From an uncultured Alphaproteobacteria bacterium (lineage in GTDB: Bacteria; Pseudomonadota; Alphaproteobacteria; HIMB59), in assembly GCA_902521485.1 (NCBI GenBank), contig CABYRQ010000001.1, forward strand, positions 1 to 64,000: a stretch of DNA of 64,000 nucleotides, given 5' to 3'. Of this stretch, positions 21,322 to 30,987 are shown one piece after another. Both the position numbers and the translations under genes were made by a program. The notes below the pieces were generated by a model. That model was not told where the DNA came from. It searched no databases and worked only from the letters and a program-made list of their open reading frames with translations. The first letter of the stretch is position 1, and every line of letters begins with the position of its first letter.

Positions 21322-21826
21322 TGAATTTATAGATATTGTGCTTTTTGGAGCAATAGCGATATTTTTAGTGTATCGCCTAAGGAGCATTCTTGGATCCTCT
21401 GACGGAAAAATTGTGAATATTAGAACAAAAAAAAATCCTCAATCGAAGTTTAAACCTAAGATAGTTCCTAAAAATGATAATAACGAATTTTTAGAAGGCG
21501 CTAATAAAGCATATGAAATGATTGTTCAGGCTTATCAAAGTAACAGTATCGAAAAAGTCAAAGATTTACTTACACCTGAAGCAATGCAAGCGATGGAACA
21601 AGCAAAAGCACCCAAAGAAATAAAATTTTCTGAAGTAAAAAATAGTTCTATTTTATATGACAAATCCGATGACCTAAGACTAGTTAAGTCTGTGAAGTTT
21701 GAAACCGAACATTACAATGTTGCAAATAACGAAATTCTGAATGTTGTTGAAGAATGGGGTTTTGAAAAAGATAAAAAATCCTCCGATCCTAATTGGAAGC
21801 TTTTTTCTATAAAACTTGTCTCATAA
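21314..21826 (+). CDS. Tim44/TimA-like domain protein
   Basis: 170 aa, N-terminal TM, LFGAIAIFLVYRLRSILG; conserved dnaQ-tim44-smr synteny. Confidence 0.8.
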   Translation: MSSEFIDIVLFGAIAIFLVYRLRSILGSSDGKIVNIRTKKNPQSKFKPKIVPKNDNNEFLEGANKAYEMIVQAYQSNSIEKVKDLLTPEAMQAMEQAKAPKEIKFSEVKNSSILYDKSDDLRLVKSVKFETEHYNVANNEILNVVEEWGFEKDKKSSDPNWKLFSIKLVS

Positions 21827-22316
21827 AATTAAATTTAATTATAATAAACAGCAAAATAAAAAATCATTAGAAGAGCAACCTAATGAAAAAATTAGTATTT
21901 CAATCGGCGGTCCTATTGAGAAAAAAAAAAAGAGTGAAGATTTAAATAAAAAGAGTACAAAAATTAAAAAAATTTTTTATAAACCAGTTCTTTTGGATAA
22001 CAATCTTTATAAACAATTTAAAAATCAGCATTTTAGCAAAATCGATTTACATGGTCTTACAGTTGACCAAGCATACCAAAAATTAATCGAATATTTTTCA
22101 GTCAATTACAAGAAGAAAAACTTATTTCATATAGTGGTTACTGGCCTTGGCAATAAAACTAATGGAGAAGAATTTTTTACAGGAAAGATAAGAAGACAAT
22201 TTCCTTTTTGGTTAGATACAGAAAAATTTCAATTTATGATAAAATCATATTCGCCTTGTAAAATACGACATGGTGGTTTGGGTGCTTTTTATATTAAGCT
22301 TAAATCTAAAGAATAA
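21816..22316 (+). CDS. Smr domain protein (TTG start)
   Basis: KIDLHGLTVDQAYQKL, VVTGLGNKT, HGGLGAFYIKLK. Confidence 0.88.
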   Translation: MSHKIKFNYNKQQNKKSLEEQPNEKISISIGGPIEKKKKSEDLNKKSTKIKKIFYKPVLLDNNLYKQFKNQHFSKIDLHGLTVDQAYQKLIEYFSVNYKKKNLFHIVVTGLGNKTNGEEFFTGKIRRQFPFWLDTEKFQFMIKSYSPCKIRHGGLGAFYIKLKSKE

Positions 22317-23619
22317 ATTTCTTTTCGTCGGTTGGTTTTATCTCTGATTTTACTGCATCTATAACCCATGCTTTATTTACTATTTCAGTTTTTTGATCAC
22401 TTAGGTTTGCATCAAAACTAATTCTCTCAAGAATTTTTTCAAACATTGTTTGTAATCGTCGTGCACCAATATTTTCAACCTCAGTATTTATTTGTTCAGT
22501 GAGAGTTGCTATCTCTTCTAAAGCCTCATCTTCAAACTTTAATTCAATATTTTCTGTTGCAAATAATGACTTATATTGTTTGGTCAAACTATTGTCAGTT
22601 TCTTTTAGAATTCTAATAAAATCATCTTTTTTAAGTGCATTTAACCTAACCCTTACAGGTAATCTTCCTTGAAGTTCCGGGAGTAAATCACTTGGTTTGG
22701 ATTGATGAAAAGCACCAGACGCAATAAATAAAATATGATTTGTTTCGATTGTTCCATATTTTGTGCTTACAACTGTACCCTCAATAAGTGGTAGTAAATC
22801 TCTTTGCACACCTTCTCTTGAAACATCCCCACCTCGTCTCTCACTATTGGGCGCAATTTTGTCAATTTCATCTATAAAAACTATTCCACTTTCCTGGACA
22901 CTTTTAATTGCATTTTGAACAACATTTTGTTTTTCAGCGATTTTCTCAATTTCTTCTTGAATAAGCGGCTCATAAGCTTCACCTATTTTAAGTTTTGTTT
23001 TCTTTTTATTTTTTAAACCTTTACCAAATATATCATTCATATTAATCATTCCCATTTGAGCACCAGGCATTCCTGGTATGTCCAATGATTGAAAAGGATT
23101 AGATTTTTGATCTAAAGCTATTTCGATCTCTTTATCATTAAGTTGATTATCTCTTAACATTAACCGAAATTTTTCCTTAGTTTCTTCACTTGGATTGTCA
23201 CCAAGCAGTGCTTTTAAAACAATTTCTTCTGCGTTTGTTTTGGCTTCATCTATAAAACGATCTCTTATCTTTTTCTTTTCTAAATTAATTGCAACTTCAA
23301 TTAAATCCCTAATTATTTGTTCGACATCTCTTCCAACGTATCCAATTTCTGTAAATTTAGTTGCCTCTACTTTTATAAAAGGTGACTGTGTAAGTTTAGC
23401 TAATTTTCTTGCAATCTCAGTTTTGCCGCAACCTGTTGGCCCAATCATTAATATATTTTTTGGGATGATATCATCTCTGAGAGTTTCATCTTTTACATTT
23501 AACCTTCTCCACCGATTCCGAAGGGCTATGGCGACTGCTTTTTTTGCATCATCTTGACCAATCACATAGCGGTCAAGTTCTTCTTTAATAACTTTTGGTG
23601 TAAGAGACTGGCTATCCAT
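22306..23619 (-). CDS. hslU: ATP-dependent protease ATPase subunit HslU
   Basis: LDRYVIGQDDAKKAVAIALRNRWRR, MIGPTGCGKTEIARKLAK, GIVFIDEIDKIA. Confidence 0.97.
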   Translation of the reverse strand: MDSQSLTPKVIKEELDRYVIGQDDAKKAVAIALRNRWRRLNVKDETLRDDIIPKNILMIGPTGCGKTEIARKLAKLTQSPFIKVEATKFTEIGYVGRDVEQIIRDLIEVAINLEKKKIRDRFIDEAKTNAEEIVLKALLGDNPSEETKEKFRLMLRDNQLNDKEIEIALDQKSNPFQSLDIPGMPGAQMGMINMNDIFGKGLKNKKKTKLKIGEAYEPLIQEEIEKIAEKQNVVQNAIKSVQESGIVFIDEIDKIAPNSERRGGDVSREGVQRDLLPLIEGTVVSTKYGTIETNHILFIASGAFHQSKPSDLLPELQGRLPVRVRLNALKKDDFIRILKETDNSLTKQYKSLFATENIELKFEDEALEEIATLTEQINTEVENIGARRLQTMFEKILERISFDANLSDQKTEIVNKAWVIDAVKSEIKPTDEKKFIL

Positions 23620-24170
23620 TAAATTTTAATCTCTGTGATGTTTAGAGTATCATTTGTATAAATACAAAGCTCTGCTGCAACTTTAAGTGACTCTGCCGCA
23701 ATTTCTTTTGCAGACAAATTAGATTTTCTTTTTAGAGCCCTTGCTGCGCTTAGGGCAAAGTTGCCACCTGATCCAATTGCAACTATACCTTCTTGAGGTT
23801 CTAAAACGTCTCCTGTTCCACTAATAAGATATGTTTCACTTTTATCAGCTGCAATAATCATTGACTCCAATCTTCTAAGATACCTATCGGTTCTCCAATC
23901 CTTAGCTAGTTCGACACAAGACCTTTTTAAATTATATGAAAATTCTTCGCACTTTTTCTCTAGTCTATCAAAAAGAGTCAGTGCATCAGCGGTTGATCCA
24001 GCAAACCCAACAATAATTTGATCATTATGAAATGTTCTAATCTTATTGGCGTTTGACTTAATTACAGATGTTCCCAAAGTTACTTGTCCGTCAGATGCTA
24101 TAACAACACTCTCATTATCACGAACGCAAACAACAGTTGTCGAGCGTATTATTGTTTTATTTTTATCCAT
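23619..24170 (-). CDS. hslV: ATP-dependent protease subunit HslV
   Basis: STTVVCVRDNESVVIASDGQVTLG, AIGSGGNFALSAARAL. Confidence 0.97.
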   Translation of the reverse strand: MDKNKTIIRSTTVVCVRDNESVVIASDGQVTLGTSVIKSNANKIRTFHNDQIIVGFAGSTADALTLFDRLEKKCEEFSYNLKRSCVELAKDWRTDRYLRRLESMIIAADKSETYLISGTGDVLEPQEGIVAIGSGGNFALSAARALKRKSNLSAKEIAAESLKVAAELCIYTNDTLNITEIKI

Positions 24171-24208
24171 TATTCCTATAAATATAGGTACTAAATAGCT
24201 AATTACAA

Positions 24209-24793
24209 ATGCGTGAATTTACATTTAATAGAGACACAAAAGAAACAAAAATATCAATAAAAATTAACCTTGACGGCTCAGGAGTAAATAAAATTGATAC
24301 TGGGATTGCTTTTTTTGATCATATGCTTCAACAAATAAGTACTCACAGCTTGATAGACTTAGAGTTAAAATGTGATGGAGACCTAAAAGTTGATATGCAC
24401 CATACTGTTGAAGATGTTGGCATTGCTTTAGGCGAGAGTATAAAAAACGCACTTGGTGATAAAAAAGGTATAACACGATTTGCATATTCTTATGTTTCTT
24501 TTGATGAAACATTAACAAGATCAGTCATTGATCTTTGTAATCGCCCGTATTTTATTTGGAATGTTAAAACATCATTAGAAAAAGTTGGTGAAATGGACCA
24601 AGAGTTATTTTCGGAATTTTTTAAATCTATAGTTACTGAGTCAAGAATGAATTGCCATATCGAAACGTTATACGGAAAAAACAATCACCATATCATTGAG
24701 AGCTGTTTTAAATCATTTGCGTTATCCTTGAAAAAAGCAATATCTGTTGACCCCAGAAAAACAAGTATTCCTAGTTCTAAAGGGAAACTTTGA
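24209..24793 (+). CDS. hisB: imidazoleglycerol-phosphate dehydratase
   Basis: DTGIAFFDHMLQQISTHSLIDL, HHTVEDVGIALGE, DPRKTSIPSSKG. Confidence 0.97.
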   Translation: MREFTFNRDTKETKISIKINLDGSGVNKIDTGIAFFDHMLQQISTHSLIDLELKCDGDLKVDMHHTVEDVGIALGESIKNALGDKKGITRFAYSYVSFDETLTRSVIDLCNRPYFIWNVKTSLEKVGEMDQELFSEFFKSIVTESRMNCHIETLYGKNNHHIIESCFKSFALSLKKAISVDPRKTSIPSSKGKL

Positions 24794-25419
24794 AAAAAAA
24801 AGTCATAGGACTTATTGATGGGCAATCCGGAAATATTGGATCGATTAATAAAGCAATTAAAGATATTATAAAAGGAAGGCCATATCGATTAAAGATTATT
24901 AAAGGTCATTTCAACTATTCTTCGTTTGATAAAATTATTTTGCCTGGGCAAGGTGCTTATGCCACTCTTATGTCAAATTTAAAAAAATTAAAAATTATTA
25001 AACCTCTAAAAGAATACTTAGAAAATAACTCTTCATACTTAGGTATTTGCGTCGGGATGCAAATTTTATCTGATTGGGGATACGAAGATAAAATTACAAG
25101 AGGTTTAGGAGTTATTAGCGGAGACATTAAAAAATTTAGAAATAAAAAACTTATAATTCCCCATATGGGATGGAACACAATTAACTTAAATAATGATGAC
25201 ACTATTATTACAAATAGTTTCGATAAGAAGGATTTTTACTTTGTTCATAGTTACATCTTCCAAAACATTAAAAAATCAGATGTTTTAGCTTTCACTCTTT
25301 ATGGTCAAAAATTTCCTTCTATTATAAAAAAAGGCAACATTTATGGAGTGCAATTTCATCCTGAAAAAAGCCACAAACACGGCCTAAATTTGATAAAAAA
25401 TTATATTTTGAAATCATGA
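24790..25419 (+). CDS. hisH: imidazole glycerol phosphate synthase subunit HisH
   Basis: GQSGNIGSI, ILPGQGAYATLMSNL, YLGICVGMQIL, GVQFHPEKS. Confidence 0.95.
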   Translation: MKKKVIGLIDGQSGNIGSINKAIKDIIKGRPYRLKIIKGHFNYSSFDKIILPGQGAYATLMSNLKKLKIIKPLKEYLENNSSYLGICVGMQILSDWGYEDKITRGLGVISGDIKKFRNKKLIIPHMGWNTINLNNDDTIITNSFDKKDFYFVHSYIFQNIKKSDVLAFTLYGQKFPSIIKKGNIYGVQFHPEKSHKHGLNLIKNYILKS

Positions 25420-26126
25420 ATATATTTCCAGCAATTGACATAATAGATGGAAAATGTGTGAGACTAAAAAAAGGTATCGCCGATGATAAAACAACCTATC
25501 AGTACTCCCCCCTTGATATGGCTAAAACATATCAAGATGCAGGTTTCAATACTATCCACGTTGTAGACTTAGATGCTACTTTAGGAAAAGGTAATAACAA
25601 TCAAGTTCTGAGCCAAATTAGAAGAAAAATTGATATTAATATTGAAGTTGCTGGCGGTATAAGAAGTAAAGATGCTATTATTGAAAAAATTAATGAGGGT
25701 TTTAATACAATTGTAATTGGAACCTTTGCAATAAAGAATATTGATGATGTTTTAAATTTTGAAGATTCATTAATAGAAAAACTGTCAATTGCTTTGGACA
25801 TAAAAAACAATAAAATTGCTTCTCATGGCTGGCAAGAAACAACTAATCAATCTTTAAAGCATATCATAGATAAATATAACAACCGGCCCATTCATTCCTA
25901 CTTTGTCACTGATGTTGCTAACGATGGAATGCTGTCTGGATTAAATATGGGAAGATTTAATTCTATAAAAAAATTAACTGATAAGCACATTACTATCGGA
26001 GGAGGGGTTAAGGATCTAAACGATATTAAATTGAGCAGATCAAATGGTTTCAAAAATATTGTCGTAGGTAAAGCTATATACGAAAATAAAATATCTATAG
26101 ATAGTCTGGCCAAGTTCAATGCTTAA
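25416..26126 (+). CDS. hisA: HisA isomerase
   Basis: IFPAIDIIDGKCVRLKKG, HVVDLDATLGKG, VAGGIRS. Confidence 0.96.
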   Translation: MNIFPAIDIIDGKCVRLKKGIADDKTTYQYSPLDMAKTYQDAGFNTIHVVDLDATLGKGNNNQVLSQIRRKIDINIEVAGGIRSKDAIIEKINEGFNTIVIGTFAIKNIDDVLNFEDSLIEKLSIALDIKNNKIASHGWQETTNQSLKHIIDKYNNRPIHSYFVTDVANDGMLSGLNMGRFNSIKKLTDKHITIGGGVKDLNDIKLSRSNGFKNIVVGKAIYENKISIDSLAKFNA

Positions 26127-26871
26127 AATAAGAATAATTCCATGCCTTGATGTAATTAAAAATAAAGTTGTTAAGGGTGTTAATTTTAAAAACATAAGAG
26201 TCATGGGTAACGCAGTTGAAATGGCAAAATATTACTCTTTATCAGGGGCTGACGAGCTTTGTATGCTTGATATAAATGCATCATACCAAAATAGAAAAAC
26301 ATTTATTAAAACTGTTGAAGCTATAGCTAAGGTAATAAATATCCCCTTAACTGTAGGAGGAGGAGTTTCTGTTTTGAATGATATAACAGATTTACTCAAT
26401 GCAGGAGCAGATAAGGTATCTATTAATTCCGCAGCAGTGAAAAATCCAAAATTAATTAGACAAGCCTCATTAAGACATGGTTCTCAGTGTATTGTTGTGG
26501 CAATTGATGGGAAAAGACATAAAAATAAAATGAAAGTAGTTATAAAAGGAGGCAGAGAAATCACTAATCTTGAACTTATTTCTTGGGCTAAGCAGGTGCA
26601 ATCTCTGGGGGCCGGAGAAATATTAATGACTTCAATGGATACAGATGGTGTTCAAAACGGTTTCGATAGTAATATGCTAAAAAAAGTAACTAGTAATGTA
26701 GGTATTCCTGTAATTGCTAGTGGTGGTGTTGGAAGTCTGGAGCATTTTTATTTAGGTCATTTGACAAAATCCACTGGTTTGTTAGCCGCGAGCGTATTTC
26801 ACTCTAGAAAATATAAAATTAAGACTGTAAAAAAATATCTTAGTAGTAAAGGTGTCCCTGTCAGATTATGA
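26119..26871 (+). CDS. hisF: imidazole glycerol phosphate synthase subunit HisF
   Basis: RIIPCLDVIKNKVVKGVNF, LTVGGGVS, GADKVSINSAAV, ASGGVGSLEHF. Confidence 0.96.
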   Translation: MLKIRIIPCLDVIKNKVVKGVNFKNIRVMGNAVEMAKYYSLSGADELCMLDINASYQNRKTFIKTVEAIAKVINIPLTVGGGVSVLNDITDLLNAGADKVSINSAAVKNPKLIRQASLRHGSQCIVVAIDGKRHKNKMKVVIKGGREITNLELISWAKQVQSLGAGEILMTSMDTDGVQNGFDSNMLKKVTSNVGIPVIASGGVGSLEHFYLGHLTKSTGLLAASVFHSRKYKIKTVKKYLSSKGVPVRL

Positions 26872-27203
26872 GCTATGATAAAGAAAATATTTTCGCAAAA
26901 ATTTTAAAAGATGAAATTCCTTGTGATAAGGTTTTTGAAAATGAGTATGTGCTTTCATTCAAAGATATTAGCCCAAAAGCAAAAACACATATCTTAATTA
27001 TACCTAAGAAATCCCTGATTGATATTTCTGATTTTTTACAAAACGCAGACAACTTATATCAAACTAATTTTTGGAAATCCGTCGATGAAATTATAGATAT
27101 TTTAGGTTTAAGAGATAAAGGTTTTCAAATTAAAACACATAAAGGCAAAGACGGTGGTCAAGAGGTTTTTCATTTCCATTTACATTTGTTGGCAAATGTT
27201 TAG
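26868..27203 (+). CDS. HIT family protein
   Basis: ENIFAKILKDEIPCDKV, HILIIPKK, GGQEVFHFHLHLLA (HIT motif). Confidence 0.93.
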   Translation: MSYDKENIFAKILKDEIPCDKVFENEYVLSFKDISPKAKTHILIIPKKSLIDISDFLQNADNLYQTNFWKSVDEIIDILGLRDKGFQIKTHKGKDGGQEVFHFHLHLLANV

Positions 27204-27204
27204 T

Positions 27205-27768
27205 CTACCTTGCCTGAATATAATTAATTACATCTAATACACCTTTTATGGTTTTAGCATGTTCAATTACCATATCTATTTCTTTTTGATCACTAGAAAC
27301 ACCAAAAAGATATACAATTTGTTTTTGTACCTCAAAGTCGTATTTAAATTTCTTTATATTCGAATCCGTGAAAATCTTTGTAAAAAGTTGCGTACTTATG
27401 AATTTGTCTTTGGCTATATCATCAAGTCCATATCCAGTATCAATTGAAATTTCATTTAAAACTTCATTTACACCATTTTGTTGCCAAGCTAGTCTTACTG
27501 CCTCTAAGCGCATGTCGCCGTAGGGAACTACGCCTGTTAAAAGAACCTTACCTAATTCAACTTCAACATCAATCCTAGTAAATAGAGTTGCGTCATATGA
27601 AAAGTATTTTTCTTTAATACCAAGTTTAATTGTGGCATCGTCCCAACTTTCACTAAATGTTTTTTCATCTTCATTTTCCTTAATGACAGTTTTTGCTCCT
27701 GTAGATACAAGTGACGGACCGCAGCCAATAAAAAATAGTGATAGTAGAATTATAAAATGCTTAGTCAT
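27205..27768 (-). CDS. BON-domain lipoprotein
   Basis: lipobox FIGCG; DATIKLGIKEKYF..ATLFTRIDVEVELGKVLLTGVV. Confidence 0.85.
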   Translation of the reverse strand: MTKHFIILLSLFFIGCGPSLVSTGAKTVIKENEDEKTFSESWDDATIKLGIKEKYFSYDATLFTRIDVEVELGKVLLTGVVPYGDMRLEAVRLAWQQNGVNEVLNEISIDTGYGLDDIAKDKFISTQLFTKIFTDSNIKKFKYDFEVQKQIVYLFGVSSDQKEIDMVIEHAKTIKGVLDVINYIQAR

Positions 27769-28579
27769 CTTTTAAATTGATTGATAATTTATAAAAATCA
27801 TTTCTAGATATTTTATACTTACTTTTAAGCTGTTGATAAGCCTTTTTTACACCTACCTCTCTAATTATCTCCTTAATCTCTTTTAAATCGAAATCTTTAA
27901 TCTTGTCAGTCTCTTTTTCAACACTAACAGCTAAAACTAACTCACCTTTAATTCCAGAGTAATTAAAGTTTTCATAATTTTTGTGATCTATATGTATTCT
28001 TTCCTCAAATAGTTTTGTCAGTTCTTTAAGTATTACAATTTCAAATGTTTCAGAAATAGAGGCAATAGCATAAACGTCTTTACGTAATTGTTGTTTAGTT
28101 GAGTAAATAATTAAATTATTAATTCTATTCTCTAAGAGAGTTTTTTCTTTATGTTCTTTTTTTTTGGGAAGAAAACCAACAAAGGTAAATTTTTTTTTAT
28201 TTAAAAAACCACTTAGTTGAATACCTGGGATTAAGGCGCTAGCACCAGGTATTGAATATACATTTACCTGATTTTCAAACATAAAATTTATTAATTGGTT
28301 TCCAGGATCTGATATAAGGGGAGAACCAGAGTCTGATATCAATGATATCACTTGATTAGATTTTAATAATTTATATATGTAATCTTTCTTTTTATTAAAG
28401 TCGTGATCAGTGTATTTAGATAATGATGTTTTGATATCATATCTTTTCAAAAGCTTTTTACTATTAGTAGTGTTCTCACATAAAATTAAATTAGAATTTT
28501 TTAAAACATTTATAGCTCTTAATGTGATATCATCTAAATTTCCTATGGGAGTTGAAACTAAATAGAGACCTGGGTTCAT
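27761..28579 (-). CDS. rsmI: 16S rRNA (cytidine1402-2'-O)-methyltransferase
   Basis: GLYLVSTPIGNLDDITLRAINVL, SLISDSGSPLISDPG, IPGASAL, FVGFLPKK. Confidence 0.95.
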   Translation of the reverse strand: MNPGLYLVSTPIGNLDDITLRAINVLKNSNLILCENTTNSKKLLKRYDIKTSLSKYTDHDFNKKKDYIYKLLKSNQVISLISDSGSPLISDPGNQLINFMFENQVNVYSIPGASALIPGIQLSGFLNKKKFTFVGFLPKKKEHKEKTLLENRINNLIIYSTKQQLRKDVYAIASISETFEIVILKELTKLFEERIHIDHKNYENFNYSGIKGELVLAVSVEKETDKIKDFDLKEIKEIIREVGVKKAYQQLKSKYKISRNDFYKLSINLKDD

Positions 28580-28580
28580 T

Positions 28581-29657
28581 ATGAGTTTATTTAAAAATTT
28601 AACTATATTACTAACATTAATATCATTTTTTAGTTGTGCCCCAACAACAATCGAGAAAAAAAAGCCGATTGAAAAGGCACCAGAAAAAGTTGAAGAGATA
28701 GAAATTGTTGAAGAGATAGAGGAGGAAATAGAGAAAGTTGAGACAATAAAGAAGCCATCAAAACCTGGAGATAAAATAATTGATTTTAATAATATCGATA
28801 AAATAATTGTTTTTTTATCAGACGACGAAATTTTAACATCCTTGTTTTATGATGTTTTTATAAAAGAAATCGATAACTTTCCTGATATCAAAAAAATAGA
28901 ATTTATCTATTCAATTGATGAAATACAAAACTCAATCGACAATTCTCTCATTATAGGCCCCACCAATTCAAAAGATTTGTTCGACTTGCCAAATAAACTC
29001 GGTGAAAATACATTTACGATTTCTTTATCAAATGACTTCTCTGTAATGAATAAGTATGCAGATAATGAAATCATTTTCGTATTTAGTAGCCCTTACCAAC
29101 ACGTTGAAATACTTGGAGATTATATCAATTCATCAAACTCACTTGGTGTATTATACAAACAAAACGAATATGGATTGAAATTATTTGAATATTTTAAAGA
29201 TACCTACCCACTAAAATATATTAAATCATCTCCATTTGGAGACAGCGCAGTAGATTTGGAATTATCAGTGAAGTTGATGGGAGACTTAAATACATATGAT
29301 AACATAATTATTTTTGATGATACTTTTAGTTATAAAGATTTAGTGGGATATTTAGCAACAGAGGACGGAACTTATCCTCTTGAGAGAACATTCCTAATTG
29401 ACAATTTTTTAGAGCAAAGAAAGAATTTAGAAAATTATTATAAGCCTATTAATCGGACTTTCTTGCAAAATATCGATTTGACTACCATGGATGAACCGCA
29501 TCGGGAGTTCTTCTTCAGGACCTCAGTAAAAATATCACTAACTGTTGCTAATCAAATTTTAAAAAATAATTTTTTACCAAGTGCTATTGATTTAGAGGAT
29601 TTTGGAAGATTGCCTATAGAAAATATGATGATTAATTATCCTGTGATATTTGATTAG
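28581..29657 (+). CDS. LpoA-like penicillin-binding-protein activator lipoprotein
   Basis: lipobox SFFSCAP, acidic linker, periplasmic-binding-like domain; divergent from rsmI as in many proteobacteria. Confidence 0.65.
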   Translation: MSLFKNLTILLTLISFFSCAPTTIEKKKPIEKAPEKVEEIEIVEEIEEEIEKVETIKKPSKPGDKIIDFNNIDKIIVFLSDDEILTSLFYDVFIKEIDNFPDIKKIEFIYSIDEIQNSIDNSLIIGPTNSKDLFDLPNKLGENTFTISLSNDFSVMNKYADNEIIFVFSSPYQHVEILGDYINSSNSLGVLYKQNEYGLKLFEYFKDTYPLKYIKSSPFGDSAVDLELSVKLMGDLNTYDNIIIFDDTFSYKDLVGYLATEDGTYPLERTFLIDNFLEQRKNLENYYKPINRTFLQNIDLTTMDEPHREFFFRTSVKISLTVANQILKNNFLPSAIDLEDFGRLPIENMMINYPVIFD

Positions 29658-30279
29658 ATAATTTTTTAAAAGCCTCATACCTGTGAGAATTTATTAATTT
29701 TTGTTCCTCATTCATTTCAGCGAATGTCTTATTATTGTTTGTAGGAATAAAATATGGATCATAGCCAAAACCATTATTACCTCTTTTATTTTTTATTATA
29801 TAACCTGGAATGGATCCTGATACCATATATCTTTGGTTTGTTCCTAAAACGCAAATAGAACAAAAAAAAGATGCATCAATATAACTTAAACTTTCAAATT
29901 TGCTAAAAATAAAATCTATAACTTTTTGCTCACCGCCTAATTTTTTTGCCTCTCTTGCTGTCTTTATCCCTGGATAGTTTTTTAATTTATTTACAACAAA
30001 TCCACTATCATCACATAGTACAAGTGTATTTGTTTTATTTAAAAAATATTTTGATTTTATTTCACAATTTTCCTCAAAAGTTTTACCATCTTCAGTTGGT
30101 TCACCAATATTGTTAAACTCATTTAGATTTAAAAATTCATATTCATTAAATAGATTGAAGTGCTTTATATAAAAAATAAATTCCTTTAATTTTCCAGTAT
30201 TATTAGTGCCAAGTAATAAATTATTTTTCAATTGCCAAGTTTTGAATATTGAAAATTTCTGGCATCGATCCCTCAACAA
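29632..30279 (-). CDS. rdgB: non-canonical purine NTP pyrophosphatase (RdgB/HAM1)
   Basis: LLGTNNTGKLKEF, GKTFEENCEIKSKY, CDDSGFVVNKL, PGIKTAREA, GNNGFGYDPYFIP. Confidence 0.94.
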   Translation of the reverse strand: MLRDRCQKFSIFKTWQLKNNLLLGTNNTGKLKEFIFYIKHFNLFNEYEFLNLNEFNNIGEPTEDGKTFEENCEIKSKYFLNKTNTLVLCDDSGFVVNKLKNYPGIKTAREAKKLGGEQKVIDFIFSKFESLSYIDASFFCSICVLGTNQRYMVSGSIPGYIIKNKRGNNGFGYDPYFIPTNNNKTFAEMNEEQKLINSHRYEAFKKLSNQISQDN

Positions 30280-30946
30280 GTTCTATGAAACTCATAATTG
30301 TTTTCTTGCTAAATTTAGCCTCTTCACCAGTAGATTGAAATTCAATAAATTGACCATCATTTGCCATTACTACATTACAATCTACTTCAGCACTCGAGTC
30401 TTCAATATAATTTAAATCTATGCATGATGTTCCCTTAACAACACCTACCGATATTGCTGCAACTTGATTTACTATAATTGCCTTTGATAAGTTAAATTTA
30501 TTTTTGAACTCATTAATTGATCGAACAAGACTAACATATCCACCAATGATAGATGCTGTCCTTGTTCCTCCATCAGCACTAATTACATCACAATCAATCT
30601 TGATAGTTTTTTCGCCAAGTATATCTAAATTAACAGCACATCTTAAGCTTCTCCCAATAAGTCTCTGAATTTCTTGTGTTCTTCCAGATTGTCTACCTTT
30701 GGCTGCCTCTCTGTCCATTCTTTCAGATGTAGAAGAAGGTAACATACCATATTCTGCGGTTAACCAACCTTTTCCAGAATTTCTTAAAAATCCAGGTACT
30801 CTATCTTCAATAATCGCTGAGCAACAAACATGAGTATTTCCTAATTTTACTAGACATGATGATTGATTATTTGGTTGAAAGCCTGGAATTATTTCTAAAT
30901 TTCTAATTTTAGAAAGTTCTCTATCATTTCTTGTATATCCAGACAT
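30221..30946 (-). CDS. rph: ribonuclease PH
   Basis: GWLTAEYGMLPSSTSERMDREA, RTQEIQRLIGRSLR, DCDVISADGGTRTASIIG. Confidence 0.97.
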   Translation of the reverse strand: MSGYTRNDRELSKIRNLEIIPGFQPNNQSSCLVKLGNTHVCCSAIIEDRVPGFLRNSGKGWLTAEYGMLPSSTSERMDREAAKGRQSGRTQEIQRLIGRSLRCAVNLDILGEKTIKIDCDVISADGGTRTASIIGGYVSLVRSINEFKNKFNLSKAIIVNQVAAISVGVVKGTSCIDLNYIEDSSAEVDCNVVMANDGQFIEFQSTGEEAKFSKKTIMSFIELVEGSMPEIFNIQNLAIEK

Positions 30947-30987
30947 TTATGTTTTATTATTTTAAATTATAAGATTAATTAAGATTA

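Noticed and set aside
23195-23557. 120-aa plus-strand ORF within hslU
   Set aside because: Shadow ORF of hslU
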